Assembly: GCA_030674185.1 (NCBI GenBank)
Contig: JAPXFY010000015.1
Coordinates: forward strand, 25,649,543 to 25,713,542
Reading direction: 5' to 3'
Length of the DNA: 64,000 nt
Source of the DNA: Monoplex corrugatus
Lineage: Eukaryota; Mollusca; Gastropoda; Littorinimorpha; Ranellidae
This document shows positions 1-12,247 of the stretch, piece by piece; position 1 is the stretch's first letter; the number at the start of each line of letters is the position of its first letter. Position numbers and translations under genes: made by a program. A model generated the notes under the pieces. That model saw only the letters and a program-made list of their open reading frames with translations. It made no database searches and was not told where the DNA came from.

Positions 1-206
1 CTAAGAGAAAGTATGTAAGACTTTATCAAACACATACAGGTGAATGGACCAGCAAGGCAGAAAATGACAGGAAGAAATGACAGAAAGCAAAATAACAAGG
101 CAGAAACAAAGAGAGCGACAGAAAAGAGGAAATTTCTAGCACAGAATTTCCAGAAGGCGGGAATACTGTTTATACTAAAAGAACCCCCGGCATCCCCACG
201 GGGGTG
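1..206 (-). mobile_element. R1 retroposon copy cut by the window edge
   Basis: The window opens inside an R1 copy. Visible are GTGAATGGACCAGCAAGGCA, AATTTCTAGCACAGAATTTC and the terminal GGCATCCCCACGGGGGTG. Confidence 0.75.
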
Positions 207-1054
207 AAAAAACGATTTGTACATCCTTTTCTAGACAATGAAAAGTAGTCATTTAGTTAGTTCTTTTTTTTTTTTTTCTCAAAAATCTTCCCCCTCCTCC
301 CCCCTCTCCCCCCCCCCCTCCCCCCTGATTCTTTGATTGATTTTTGTGTTTTGCTGAAAGCGTTAACTGGGCTGTAACAATTACAAGTAGATTACTGATG
401 TATGCATTATCCAACAAATCCACTACAGCAATAAAAGTAACCGGAAATGAAAGAAACTTAAGAGCAATGAAGCTTGAAACGATGAAACAAGATAAAAAAA
501 ACAAACAAACATGCAAGCACAGGAAGACGCATGCATGCACATACACTGGCGCTTAGCAAGCCAATTCTCTGGCACATCAATGTTTTCTTCAAAAGAAATA
601 AAACACGCCTTGTCTGTCTAATCCTAATTTCTTTCGGCTGTATCGGTTTTTGTTTGTTTGTTTGTTTTTTACATGTAAATCAAAATGGTCAAGCCATTGC
701 AACAGTCTTCCTTTTCATAAGAAATCGTTCCAGAAAAAAAAAATTCAGGTTCTGTATTTGTCAAGATCATTGGGACTTGAAGAAACTTCCATTGAAAGAA
801 AACTTGACATACACTGAGGACAATGACTGAATGTCACATAGCGCAGAGATCATAAATATTGCCATTAGTTTTGTGGCATGTGCTGTTTTCACACACTTTC
901 CTCAAAAAGAGGCAGTTTTAGGCATTTTGATCTGTGAAACCTTGTCCTACAAACTTGTGTATTTGCAACTCCTCAACCATCAATACACCAACGACCAATC
1001 CTTGGCAAATATTGGTCCAGAAATAGCCGAGAAAATTTTACTAACACAATTTGG

Positions 1055-1055
<1 letters not shown>

Positions 1056-1152
<97 letters not shown>

Positions 1153-1159
1153 ATACATA

Positions 1160-1199
<40 letters not shown>
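1056..1199. repeat. (AC)n microsatellite
   Basis: About 145 bp of almost pure AC with a few AT interruptions in the middle. Confidence 0.97.
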
Positions 1200-1203
<4 letters not shown>

Positions 1204-1343
1204 TATACACTCACTTACTCATTAATTCTGTACTATACTACAGATGCACTGATATCATTTTACAGCATGCAATGACTAAAACAGAGATACAAAAACATTC
1301 ATTAATATATCAAATAACAAACGCAACACATATATTTTTACGA

Positions 1344-1477
<134 letters not shown>

Positions 1478-1527
1478 GTATACATATCGCACCTGGGGAC
1501 ATATTTTTATTCTCACATTTTTTTCTC

Positions 1528-1915
1528 GTCCCATTTTCTACACTATGTAAACGGCCACATAAGTTGGCACAATTTTCACAGTATAATGATAATGATGATG
1601 ATGATGACGATGAGGATGATAATCACGATGCCATGGGGTTCCGTCTAGGACAGACTGCCTGACACAAGCAACTGCAGCGTTGGCCTGAAGACTTGAGCAA
1701 TACCCTCAATAACGCATTCGTTAAGTAGATCAAACTGGACTATGTGGTCCCAATATTCCCAATGAGCTCATAGTACGTTCAATTCTAGATAAGGAGCTGG
1801 TTGGAGCCGGAAAATCCCAACAATGATTTTTGAAGGGACTGATGGGGATTTGAACCTACAGCCTTTCAGTCAGCAGTCTGTTGCGCTAACCACTTCACCA
1901 CAGCAACCAGTTACA
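1528..1915 (-). mobile_element. tRNA-headed SINE (S1), near full length
   Basis: The minus strand from 1915 has a tRNA-like head. An A-box-like TGGTGAAGTGGTTAGCGC and a B-box-like TAGGTTCAAATCCCC are correctly spaced. A unique body of about 300 bp follows, and a (TCATCA)n-rich end near 1590. Copies at 48505-48938, 34470-34700 and 22915-23340 share head or body, defining a family. Confidence 0.75.
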
Positions 1916-1947
1916 CATATATCCTCTGTATAATAAATCCGTTAAGA

Positions 1948-1975
1948 AAGATAGAAAGAAAGAAAGAAAGAAAGC
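1948..1975. repeat. (AAAG)n short tetranucleotide repeat
   Basis: About seven AAAG units directly after the S1 SINE. A similar tract is at 61763-61798. Confidence 0.9.
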
Positions 1976-2213
1976 TGGTCGAGCTATTTTAATCATCTCC
2001 TTCGCAAAAAATTACACAAAATCTAGATTTTGTACTTCTCAAGACCACTGTGACTTTGACTGACGTCAGGACAATAGTAGACTATCACAACATTGAAAAA
2101 CAGTTTCAGAAGTTCCCGAAAAATTGCTGTTAACACACATTTCTTGGAAAGCACATAATTTATGCACTTCATTGGTCCGTTCAACAGTACCTTTCATCCA
2201 CCCACAACTGAGG

Positions 2214-2244
<31 letters not shown>

Positions 2245-2248
2245 TCTA

Positions 2249-2290
<42 letters not shown>

Positions 2291-2310
2291 ACGCACGCAC
2301 GCACGCACCA

Positions 2311-2346
<36 letters not shown>
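2214..2346. repeat. (CT)n-(AC)n compound microsatellite
   Basis: The (CT)n part ends near 2246. The AC part is interrupted by (GCAC)n at 2291-2308. Confidence 0.95.
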
Positions 2347-2348
<2 letters not shown>

Positions 2349-2864
2349 CAGTGCGGTTGATTTAAATAATCATTTTTTACGGGAGATTTAAAAATGAATA
2401 TAATTAATGAACTAATGAACAACAATGCAACGTGCAGCTGTAGTGTCTTGCTTGTTAGTTTCTGGCGCAGTATTTGTGTTCAGACACAGAGAAACAACAA
2501 CTGGAAATATAGATGTTTTCTTTTCTTTTCTTTTTTGTTTTATTTATTTATTTATTTATTTTTTTTATTCCCAGGTGAGCATTAGACTGGGGCAGCTAGG
2601 ATAAAGGGGACATTATTTCTTTATGTTGATAGGCAACTGAGACTACGTGTTGCATTGACTGGAGGGTAGTGGCTTCTACTGATGTCAGACAAGTTTATAC
2701 TTAGTGACTGGCTGTGTTTTTATTCAGTACCCCACCCCCCGCTCTATTTTCTTTAAAAATAAGATTCACCGATACCCATGTCATTACAATATAGCCAACA
2801 TTGTTCCAATGAATGATTGATACAAATACTAGTATAGGATATAAAACCCATACGCTAGGTAGAA

Positions 2865-2950
2865 TCTCAGGACCTGGCCAGTTCAAAGGTTTATTTGCAG
2901 GCCAAAGGCTTGGGCCACGATCATACTGATCTTCTCTATTATTTGGCACA
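2865..2950. repeat. Short dispersed repeat shared with 16343-16415
   Basis: ACCTGGCCAG...CCACGATCATACTGATCTTCT here and ACCTGGCTAG...CCACGACCATTTTGATCTTCT at 16.3 kb are clearly related. The class is unknown. Confidence 0.4.
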
Positions 2951-3060
2951 TGTGAAGTCATTGCATATGGAATTCATTCCTGAGCGCTGACACGTTATCC
3001 TGAGAAACTGAAACTCTACACTCATTTGACTGAATGAGCATTACACTTATTCAGACTTTT

Positions 3061-3660
3061 CTGTGAAGCACAGAGAACTCAGACTCATAAACAAGCTGAC
3101 CACGGTCCACTATGTTGCTGTTCTGGTTGACGTGCATGCTGGATGTTTTTATATTTCCATAGGCCAGCCACTGACGCTACTTACAGGGTATTTAACGTCA
3201 TCATTATCATGTGCCCTGCTGCATGACGTTGGCGATCATGGCCCTCCACACGAATCTGCCCCCTGTCGCTGCAAGTACATCTCCCACCTTCCCTGTCCTC
3301 AGCCACCTTGCAAGTCCAACATTTTCTCCCTGGGTCTACCTAGTGTTCTCTTTTCCTCCAGCTTCCCTGTTGTGACCAGGTGCTCTAATTCCCCTTTCCA
3401 CATATTTAACGTACGTACCTGATATTCTGCATGATTACACACAGGAAGGGGGGTTCGCCACTGGCAGATCTGCACCTATTGATCTGGGAGACTGTAAAGT
3501 CTCCACCTTTCACCCACAGCCTTCCGATTGTAAATTCAAAACTTACCGACTTCACTACCGCGTCTGCCGAGAATTGCGTGGATAGCCAAGAATTGCGTGG
3601 ATATAGTTTTCTAGATAAACGTTGGCATTGAAAAATCGAGGAAAAAGCACAAAGAGAAAA
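3061..3660 (+). repeat. Dispersed repeat R3, split by an RTE-like insertion
   Basis: 3061-3188 and 3413-3660 together align with 35799-36180. Shared parts are ATAGGCCAGCCACTGACG / ATAAGCCAGCCACTGACA, then ATTCTGCATG...ACACAC, GATCTGGxAGA...AGTCTCCACC and the end CACTACCGCG. No coding content or ends were recognised. Confidence 0.55.
3199..3402 (-). mobile_element. RTE-like LINE 3' end, ~200 bp, with 10-bp target duplication
   Basis: The minus strand matches the 3' end of the RTE-like copy at about 58395-58590, from the CACCTGGTCAC region to the ATGATGATGA tail. Both edges are flanked by tatttaacgt (3189-3198 and 3403-3412). This is therefore a clean, strongly truncated insertion, and it splits another dispersed repeat, R3 (3061-3188 and 3413-3660). 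Confidence 0.75.
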
Positions 3661-4380
3661 CAGAAAAGAATCCGGGTATTCTTCACTCATAATAACTACA
3701 ACATGACCGATAACAAACCAACAAGAACATCACCCATAGCAAAAGAACAAATCATCAGAACAAAAGATCAGGATTACAACAGCAAGGAGAAATAAAACCA
3801 GTCCCCAAAAGTCTCCTGTCATCACTTTTGTCTAAAATATAACTAAATAAGGCAGAAGAAAAACGGTTTCGTAAATGGAACCCAAAACCACATTACCCAC
3901 CGTTTTGTGATGTAAAATGTACAAATCTATCCTTAATGAAACGCTGGACCTTCAACAGCCACACTGCTGACGCTGTTGCACTGTTGTCCTTGTCGCCCCC
4001 AACATTGATATTCGTTCATAATCTGACGTTGGGCCAAACATACCATTTTGTAATTTGTTCAGTAAACATCAGTCCACAATGAACATATTTTGATTGTTTA
4101 AAGTATGGAAAGGTTGGATGAAAAAAAAAGTTTCGTTTTCACTCTTAATCTACCGCTCCCATTGAAAACAAAATGATGATCAGTTTACTTCTTAACGTTG
4201 TCAATATATTACAGTATCCCATCTGAACAGCTAAGGGAAAATGAATAAAAAAGCCACTTTTTTTCTTATCCTACCACTCTCATAGATAACAATGTGAAGT
4301 TCATTTCACTTCTGATATTTTGAACCTACCCATTGAAGTATCACATTTTAAAAGTCAGCAGGACCACACACTAACTTCAT
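3661..4380. other. No gene or repeat recognised
   Basis: AT-rich unique-looking DNA, presumably the first intron of the signal-peptide gene. Confidence 0.4.
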
Positions 4381-4385
4381 CTTAC

Positions 4386-4440
4386 CTGGGGCAGCGACAG
4401 CCAGACCCAGAAGAACAGCAGCAACCAACGTGGCCAACAT
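4386..4440 (-). CDS. First coding exon of a secreted-protein gene (signal peptide only)
   Basis: Read on the minus strand, the ATG at 4440 opens MLATLVAAVLLGLAVAAP and then one base of the next codon. After that comes a good donor, CCCCAG|GTAAGATG. This is a textbook short signal peptide: a hydrophobic core of Leu/Val/Ala and an A-x-A cleavage region. The exon is preceded by a short 5' leader and a TATA box about 110 bp upstream. The gene then continues into an intron toward lower coordinates. I could not identify any following exon between 1 and 4385, where recognisable sequence is repeats. The mature protein is therefore unknown and may lie outside the window. The compact TATA promoter suggests a strongly or tissue-specifically expressed secreted product, but that is inference. 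Confidence 0.6.
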
Positions 4441-4519
4441 GATGATGCGGGAAAAGCGAGCAGCTAGGATGTCCTCCTTCAACCAGTCTGGTCAGAACTT
4501 GATGCGAACAGGCGATGGA

Positions 4520-4560
4520 TGTGACGCTGACCCAAATTCTCTCCCCTTATATACACCCTC
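4520..4560 (-). promoter_or_regulatory. TATA-box promoter of the signal-peptide gene
   Basis: The minus strand carries GTGTATATAAGGGG, with the TATATAA core at 4554-4548. Initiation would be expected about 30 bp on, near 4520. That leaves an untranslated leader of about 80 nt before the ATG at 4440. The spacing and the start context fit a Pol II core promoter. Confidence 0.5.
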
Positions 4561-5121
4561 CCAACCAAACTTGCTGAAACACCAGGTTTAGAGATTCTGT
4601 TATCTGCCTGGCGTGTGGGTTTAAGCTGGGTGTGGGTGCACAGGCGATAGGGTCCTTTTCCGACCGAGGAGTGGTGAGTACACATCCCCTTGTTTTGTCG
4701 AAACATCTCTGTACACGCCTTGAAGTTTTTCCGGAGATCGTGAACCTGTTGAAGCTTATCTTGAACGGTTTGATGATGTGTCTTTCGCCATCTTCCTCAA
4801 GCTTCCGTCTTATTGTGACTTTAGTTCTGTTTCCATCCACCTCGTGATTTCTTCAAATTAGCCACAACGGATAAGAGAAAGAAATAAAAAAAAAAAGAAA
4901 ACGTTAAAATAAAGAAAACTAAAATACAGCGCTGTTCGCCATTCAGCAAATTATTTCACGTTTTTTTTTAGACGGTACACACTGGCATTTGTCGTGAATA
5001 GAAGAGACTGAAGAAGCTGAACAAATGTACTGCCATTACCTATGATTCTGGAGAAAAAAAAACTTAAATGGAGGTGGAGACAGGGAACTGAGGACGGCGA
5101 CATGAACTGTACGCTCAGGTT

Positions 5122-5687
5122 ATTGTTATTATTTTTGTTAAAAGCCCAGCGACTGCGTAGTGCCATATCAGGGCGATAACCATTTCAAAATATACACAAT
5201 ACAGGGGGGAAAAAAGGAAAATAAAATTAAGTACACATCACTGCATTCACGCACATGATCTAAGTAGATATCCCTGGTGTTGACCACTCAGCCCAATTTA
5301 TCATACAGGGGATTGAAAAAAAAAAACCCATACCTAAATACAATTTAAACATAACTTAGGACACTAAAGCATACAGAAAAAACAGGCCTAAATCACCTAA
5401 AATTGCTTCCGCATATATATCACATTTCCCTAGAGCCCAAAATGCATTTAATATATGTACCCAATTATCAATCCTTAGAGAAAGAACATAAGACTATTAA
5501 ATAAACACCTGCAGGTGACTGGACCAGCAAAGCAGAAAATGATCGGAAGAAATGACAGAAAGCAAAGGAGCAAGGCAGAAACAAAGAGAGTGGCAGAAAA
5601 GAGGAAATTTGTAGCACAGAACCTCCAGAAGGTGGGAAGACTATTGACACTGAAAGAGCCCCTGGCATCCCCACAGGATTCCTTTCC
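5122..5687 (-). mobile_element. R1 retroposon copy
   Basis: This copy matches the reference over its whole length, with its tail at the left (GTTATTGTTATTATTTTTGT) and the conserved GGCATCCCCACAGG end at the right. No clear TSD was found. Confidence 0.75.
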
Positions 5688-6034
5688 ATTCAGAAAGTAA
5701 TTGAAACAATGCGGATACTGCACAATGATGCCAAGACCACTACAACATCAACAGCCACTGAAGAACAGATAATTATACTTACGGTAAACATTTGTTCTCA
5801 AGTTTGGGGATACAAGCGCGCAACACAAACTTCTTCCATGAAACTTCACTCTGACTAAATGTTGCGCCAAGACACACAAACGCGCAGGAAAGACACAGAC
5901 ACACACACACTTCTCCCGTTGATATGAAATAAAATCTCCCTTAAAAACTACGAGAGAGGGAGGTGGTGGCAGGAACTAAAACAAGAAGGAAAATGGGGGG
6001 GGGGGGGGGGGATGGAGGGAAGAAAGAACGAAAG

Positions 6035-6126
6035 AAAATCCGTTCTGTTTAAAAAAAGAATTGTTATTTGGGATTTACAGCTAGCTACAACTTCATTCAA
6101 AATACACTTTCTACTTCTGTTTGACA
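6035..6126. repeat. Left 92-bp direct repeat flanking the L2-like LINE
   Basis: This copy aligns without gaps to 7612-7703, with about nine mismatches by eye (about 90% identity). It abuts the truncated 5' end of the LINE. Confidence 0.85.
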
Positions 6127-7422
6127 GAACGAAAGAAAATACAGGGGGAAAGTCTCTCTCCTCACACTCCTTGATCTGTCTGCAGCCTTTGATACCATTG
6201 ATCATGGTATTCTCCTTTCTTGACTTCATCATACTTTTGGCATCTCTGACATTGCTCTCTCCTGGTTCACTTCATATCTATCAAACAGAAAACGAACTGT
6301 TCTCATTAATGGCACTTACGCTCAACCTGCATACCTGACCTGTGGTGTTCCACAAGGATCTGTACTTGGCCCTGTTCTTTTCAATCTTTACACCTCCCCC
6401 CTGTCCACCATCATCAACTCCCACTCTATAAAACACCACTTCTATGCTGATGACACCCAACTTCAAACAGTGACTCACCTGACAATATACAGCGCCTCTT
6501 GACTCGCACCACTGAGTGTCACTCGGACATTAAGAACTGGATGACATATAATAAACTTCAGCTTAATGACGACAAGACAGAAGCTATCCTCATTGGCACC
6601 CGTCAGAAACTTTCTCAGCTGCCTCCTCTTTCTCTCCCATTATGTAACACATCAGTCCCAATTTCTGATTCAGCTAAAAACCTTGGTGTCTGCATTGACT
6701 CTACCCTCTCCATGAACAACTTTGTTTCTCAAACTGCCAGATCTTGTTACTATCACCTCCATCGTATAAGCCTGATCAGGAAGTATCTCTCTGTCGAAAC
6801 AACTGCAAAACTCGTTCTCTCCTTTATAATGTCTCGCATTGACTATTGCAATTCACTCCTGTCTGGTCTTCCTGCCTCCACCATTCACATCCTACAGCGC
6901 ATTCAAAACAATGTTGCACGCCTTGTACTCAAAAAGAAAAAAGCTGACCACATATCTCCTCTCCTGGCACAACTTCACTGGCTCCCTGTATCAAAGCGCA
7001 TACAGTACAAACTAGACACCATGTGCTACAAAAGCCTCAATAACGCAGCCCCCAATTACCTGTCAAGCCTACTTGAGATCTATCTTCCCTCACGTACCCT
7101 CCGCTCTGCCTCCGATCCTCTGACTTTTCGCTTTCCACGCACTAAGCTCAATACCTAGGGTCCACGAGCCTTCTCTGTTTCCGGTCCACTCTCCTGGAAC
7201 AAACTTCCTCTCTCAGTCCGTCAGCAACCTACTTTTGTCTCCTTCAAGTCCGCTCTCAAAACTCACCTTTTCTCCTCTGCATAAAATCCTGACCTCACTC
7301 AATCCCCTCTGCAGCCTGTCTCCGCTCGGAGGGGAATCGCATTGTAATATATAATTGTATATAATATGCTCTCTATAATTTTCCATTGCTTTTATTCTTT
7401 CTCCCCATTTATAGCCGTGTGT

Positions 7423-7502
<80 letters not shown>

Positions 7503-7611
7503 AGTGCGTGTGTGTGCGTGCGTGCGTGCGTGCGTGTGTGTCTGTTTTAGCGCTTAGATTTGATTTTATCAAGATTTTGCGCTATATAAATAAAATATTG
7601 TATTGTATTGT
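6127..7611 (+). mobile_element. L2/CR1-like LINE, 5'-truncated inside RT, degraded
   Basis: A single frame from about 6152 reads VSLLTLLDLSAAFDTIDHG. It has one stop, then CGVPQGSVLGPVLF and FYADDTQL. A frameshift near 6470 follows, and 6499-7158 continues with KLQLNDDKTEA, SRIDYCNSLL, LHWLPVSKRIQYK and PSRTLRSASDPL. An in-frame TAG comes at 7156, and related sequence continues to about 7282. The 3' UTR contains a long (GT)n tract and ends with GCGCTATATAAATAAAATA and (TTGTA)n near 7611, the usual tail of this family. It is related to but distinct from the copy at 19-22 kb. It is flanked by 92-bp direct repeats. Confidence 0.88.
7425..7540. repeat. (GT)n-(GTGC)n in the LINE 3' UTR
   Basis: The tract lies inside the 3' UTR of the L2-like LINE. 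The sister LINE at 21.7 kb has GT-rich sequence at the corresponding place. Confidence 0.95.
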
Positions 7612-7703
7612 AAAATCCCTTCTGTTTAAAAAGAGAATTGTTATTTGGGAATTACAGTTAGCTACAACTTTATTCAAAATACACGTTTCACCTCTGTTTG
7701 ACA
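7612..7703. repeat. Right 92-bp direct repeat flanking the L2-like LINE
   Basis: This copy begins exactly where the LINE tail ends. See the left copy at 6035-6126. Confidence 0.85.
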
Positions 7704-8774
7704 TTCCTAACATTTGTAGCCGTGTTACAACATTGTTTTTACCGATGACAAAGAAACACGAAAACTCAAAAGCAGGCAATCTATGCTTTATCTTTAAGAT
7801 AAAATATTACTGACAGTTTTTAATCTTGTTTACTTCTGCAGTTCTATGGTCTGTAGTACTTTTGAGTTTTCGTGTCTCTTTCAGTCATCATTTTAGTCTT
7901 GTACGTCAGTTGCATGGAGCATAAGAGGCTTGAGTTCATTGTCGTCTTACTTTTCGAGAAAAAAGTTTACACTGCTCAGTTCTTTTAATATCCACCACAA
8001 GTGGGGAATATGTGATTGTGAGCCTCTAAAATGAAGCATTACCAGCCTTACTGAACCTGTCACAGTGTAGGTACTATATTTTGCTGTAAAATTCATACAT
8101 AGTCTTGTGATCTGTGATTGATATTTCATAAACGAACATTTTTTCTTGTTCTTTTTCATTAAGAGATATTTTGCACAATTTTCACGAGAAACGTCCTTGA
8201 TAATCATTCTGACATTACTATTGATACTAAACTATTATCATTATAAATGTTGTTATTCATATCATTATTATTGTCAATATTTATTATTGCTATTGATGCT
8301 AAGTATTCATACCATTGTTAGTGTCCTTATTCATTATCGTTATTGTTGCTAAGGTCCTCCCAACTGGACATGTGATTTATGATGTAAGATAATGACCGAA
8401 ATCTAGGAGAATTGAACCTTTTTTGCAAGAACAACAACAACAACAAAACCCAACAGAAACAAAAAACAACAACAACAAAGGACTAAAAACAACTGTTTAC
8501 ACAGTCTCGAGAAAACAATTATTATATAATTATTACGGAAACTCTAAAAAATAAAATCTGTGGCATAATTATCACCCCCCATCCCCACTACCATCACCTT
8601 CATCGTCGTCGTTATATCTGAGTAATTGTTACACTGAATTTATACTACCGTATTACCAAGAACCTCTTGTTTGTTTGGGCACATTTCTGTCACTTTTCGT
8701 TTTTCACTGTGTCTCTTTCTTCCTTTTTAAACAATATTCTTCTTTTGAAACGGCTCAGATAATCTAATAGAGCG
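7704..8774. other. No gene recognised
   Basis: AT-rich, with an irregular ATTATT/TTGTTATT-rich stretch (8210-8345) and CAACAACAA stretches (8428-8480). Confidence 0.4.
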
Positions 8775-9065
8775 CGCACTTGAGTCTAGTCTTAAAATGC
8801 TTTATCTGTAAGAGCCCAGTGAGATAAGACAACATCGTCTAATCTCATAATAAGAATGATTTTCGATGGACTCATGGGACGAAGACCTCTGTCTCTGCGA
8901 CGCAGCAACAAGTAGTTTAAGCATATCGAGAATGGTCAAGCCTTTGACATTTGCCACCTAGCTCTTCCTCTGTCGACCTAGGCGTCGGCCTCCTTCCAGA
9001 CTGCCCTGAAGAATGGTCTCGGACAGCGTTTCATGGCGTGCCTGATCAAACCATACCAGTCTGGG
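8775..9065 (-). mobile_element. RTE-like LINE C-terminal fragment, decayed
   Basis: The minus strand reads RHETLSETILQGSLEGGRR, then LGRQRKS, a stop and a decayed remainder. This matches the widespread HDSLSKTILQGTLEGGRR-type C-terminus of RTE-like ORF2. No intact RT is nearby. Confidence 0.65.
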
Positions 9066-9698
9066 TCGTTTGACAGTTGCCAGAAGCTATTCCATAGGTC
9101 CTACCAAGGTGCTGGTCTTGTTCCCTACGTATTCACTGGTCCTATATTCGAGAGAGAATGTCTCTGAAGCAGTTTCTTCTGGCATATGTCTCAAAGTCTG
9201 AATTCTTGTCTCCGAGTTTTCATACAGTGCGCAAGTTTAAACCACGCACAAAAAGATGGAGACAACAATTTAGTGACCTGAACAATCTACGCTTGGCTTG
9301 GTTCTATCGTCCCAATATAGACCGGGGGTCTTCAAATTAACCAGGATAAGAAAACAAAACAAAAAATCATTCCCGCCCCTTCCCTATCGCTCTCTCCTCC
9401 AAACCAGAGATAGACGGACATATACAGACCCGGTTAGAGAGACAGACGGACAGACATACAGATAGGTTGACAGATGGATGGATAGACGGAAAGACAGACA
9501 GACAAATAGACATACAAACAGATACACAACGAAAAGATAAACAGATAGATAAATAGACAGACAAACAGATAAAATATGAAAAAGTAAAATCAAGAGGTTG
9601 TTCGTTTTCTTTCATTCTTTCTACGTGGTTATCTTTTGTGTAAACTTTGTTGTTTGTTCTTTTTTCGTTTTGCAACTCTCTCCCTCTGTCTCCATGTG

Positions 9699-9981
<283 letters not shown>

Positions 9982-10395
9982 CCCTGTGCGTGTTTGATCG
10001 TGCGTTCGTTCGTTCATTCATTGTGGAACTCTTCCTCTCTCTGTGCAACAGAAATTTACAAGACTATCAGATACAGTGACATGCCAAACTGACCCCATCA
10101 CTCTGACCCTCACAGAAGACGTTAGCGTGGGTGTTGGCCGCTTGGGTCAAACAGTGTCATTTGCTCTGTTCATAATGGACGTATTTAGACGCAGGTCAAA
10201 TAGGCGAGGCACACACCACAGAAGGGGGGATAAGAAGATGGCGAGTGTGTGGACGGTATAGGAGGAGACAGTTGGGAACAGGTGAGGATGGAGGGGGTGA
10301 GGATATGAAATTGTGGACATGAGAACGATGAAAGAGGATGAAGAAGTGGCAGTCGTGATGTGACGAAAATACATGCCATGAAGTCGATAAAATCT

Positions 10396-10532
<137 letters not shown>

Positions 10533-10734
10533 CGATTTTCGCTGCGAATCAAAGCAGCCACGTTTCACGAGCTCTGGTTATCATCATGATTTGATTTTCT
10601 CCGGACCTGGGTGGTCTTGGATCCAGACCACTATCCATCACCTTTATAAAGGCATCATGCCGTCCTTCCAGACGGCATTCAGGTCAGTTTGTGCCCACGT
10701 ACATTTATGCTGAAGCAAACATTTCCATAATGAA

Positions 10735-11406
10735 ACTTATTTTTGTTTAAAGCCAAGCCGACTGTGCAGTCATATTAGAGATAAAACCATCTCAAAACCT
10801 ACGCAATACCTCACTGGAAAAAAACCTGGAGAAGAAAATTAAGTACACATATCAATGCATTCGCGCACATTATCTGAGGGTGTGCCTCTGGCACTGATTA
10901 CTCCATCCAAGTTATCTTAGGGGGTGGGGGCAGGGGGTTAGAAACAAACCTGAATACAAATGTAAGTATGACTATGGACACTAAAACTTACGAAAACAGG
11001 CCTGAATTACCTAAAATTGCTTCTGCACGTTCAGGTTCATACTGCTTAAAGCCCAGCCGAAGACTAGAGCCATATGCTTCTGTACGTTCGTTCGTTCTTT
11101 GATTTAACGTCTTTTCACTATGAGTGATATTAGTACGTCAAATTTCTTTAAAGCCCAAAATGGGCATAATACATGAACCCAATTATCGATCCTTAACGTA
11201 CGTATGCATATAAGGCTTCATGGAACACATACAGGATAAAGGACCAGCAAGGCACTAAATGATACGAAGAAATGACAGAAAGCAAAAGAACAAGGCAGAA
11301 ACGAAAAAAGTGACAGAAAAGAAGAAATTTCTAGCACAGAATTTCCAGAAGGCGGGGATACTACTTATACTGAAAGAGCCCCCAGCATCCCCACGGGGGA
11401 GGGGGT
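10735..11406 (-). mobile_element. R1 retroposon copy with nested insertion
   Basis: The copy is interrupted between about 11030 and 11140 by other material. That material includes a GTTCGTTC-rich stretch and TTTAACGTCTTTTCACTAT, which also occurs inverted at 58815-58857. GTACGT is present at both edges of the smaller insert. The R1 sequence resumes and runs to the GGCATCCCCACGGGGG end. Confidence 0.7.
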
Positions 11407-11493
11407 ACACTGAAACTGAAAGGCGAAGAAGATGGCGTTATGGTACTGTTATTTCGTTGCTCTGCCGCGAAAACAAAAATATTATGTACTGTT

Positions 11494-12054
11494 ATTTTTT
11501 TTGTTTTTGTTTTTGTTTTTTGTTTAAAGCCCAGCCGACTGAGTAGTCATATCAGGGCGACAACCATTTCAAAACATATACAATACTTCAACAGAAAAAA
11601 AGGAAAAGAAAATTAAGTACATACATCAATGTATTCGCGCACAAAAATTAAGGAAATGCCCTTGGCGTTGACCATTCCATCCAATTCATCGCACAGGGGA
11701 TTTAAAAAAACATACCTGAATACAAATTTAAGCATAACTAAGGACACCAAAACATATATAAAAACGGGCCTAGATCATCTAGCATTGCTTCCGCATATGT
11801 CATTTCCCACGATCCAAAAATGCACTTAATACATGTACCCAGTTATCAATCCTAAGAGAAAATACGTAAGACTTGATTGAAAACATTCAGGTGAATGGAC
11901 CAGCAAGGCAGAAAACGATAGGAAGAAATGACAGAAAGCAAAGGAGAAAGAAAGAAACAAAGAGAGTGACAGAAAAGAGGAACTTCTAGCACAGAATTTC
12001 TAGAAGCTGGGGATACTATTTATGCTAAAGAGCCCTCGGCATCCCCACGGGAGT
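11494..12054 (-). mobile_element. R1 retroposon copy
   Basis: A near full-length copy, with tail-side T-rich sequence at left and GGCATCCCCACGGGAG at right. It follows the previous R1 copy by under 100 bp, in the same orientation. Confidence 0.75.
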
Positions 12055-12247
12055 GGAAATTTTGATCCACCATTGTACAGACCCCCTAGATTCAAACCCC
12101 AAACTGGCTCCAAGACAGTCGGAGCACACCAGAACCCGTTTGACAAGTACAGGAGGGCTTATTGCACAGAAAGGATCTAGTCCAGAGGTGACTTATTTAT
12201 AGGGGCCAGACTCCACTCTTAGGGATATCGTGACAAAGTCGGGCAGG

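Noticed and set aside
1850..1912. Functional tRNA gene on the minus strand
   Set aside because: A- and B-box-like motifs are present but the cloverleaf is broken, and the unit continues into a SINE body found in other copies.
3406..3690. 94-codon minus-strand frame as the second exon of the signal-peptide gene
   Set aside because: The segment is repeat R3, present again at 35.8-36.2 kb, and no matching acceptor in the right phase is convincing.
5468..5723. Overlapping open frames of 60-80 codons on both strands
   Set aside because: They fall in an R1 copy and recur, with stops, in the other R1 copies; nothing indicates coding.
6499..7158. 219-codon open frame as a host gene
   Set aside because: It is reverse transcriptase of an L2-like LINE (DDKTEA, DYCNSLL, LHWLPV).
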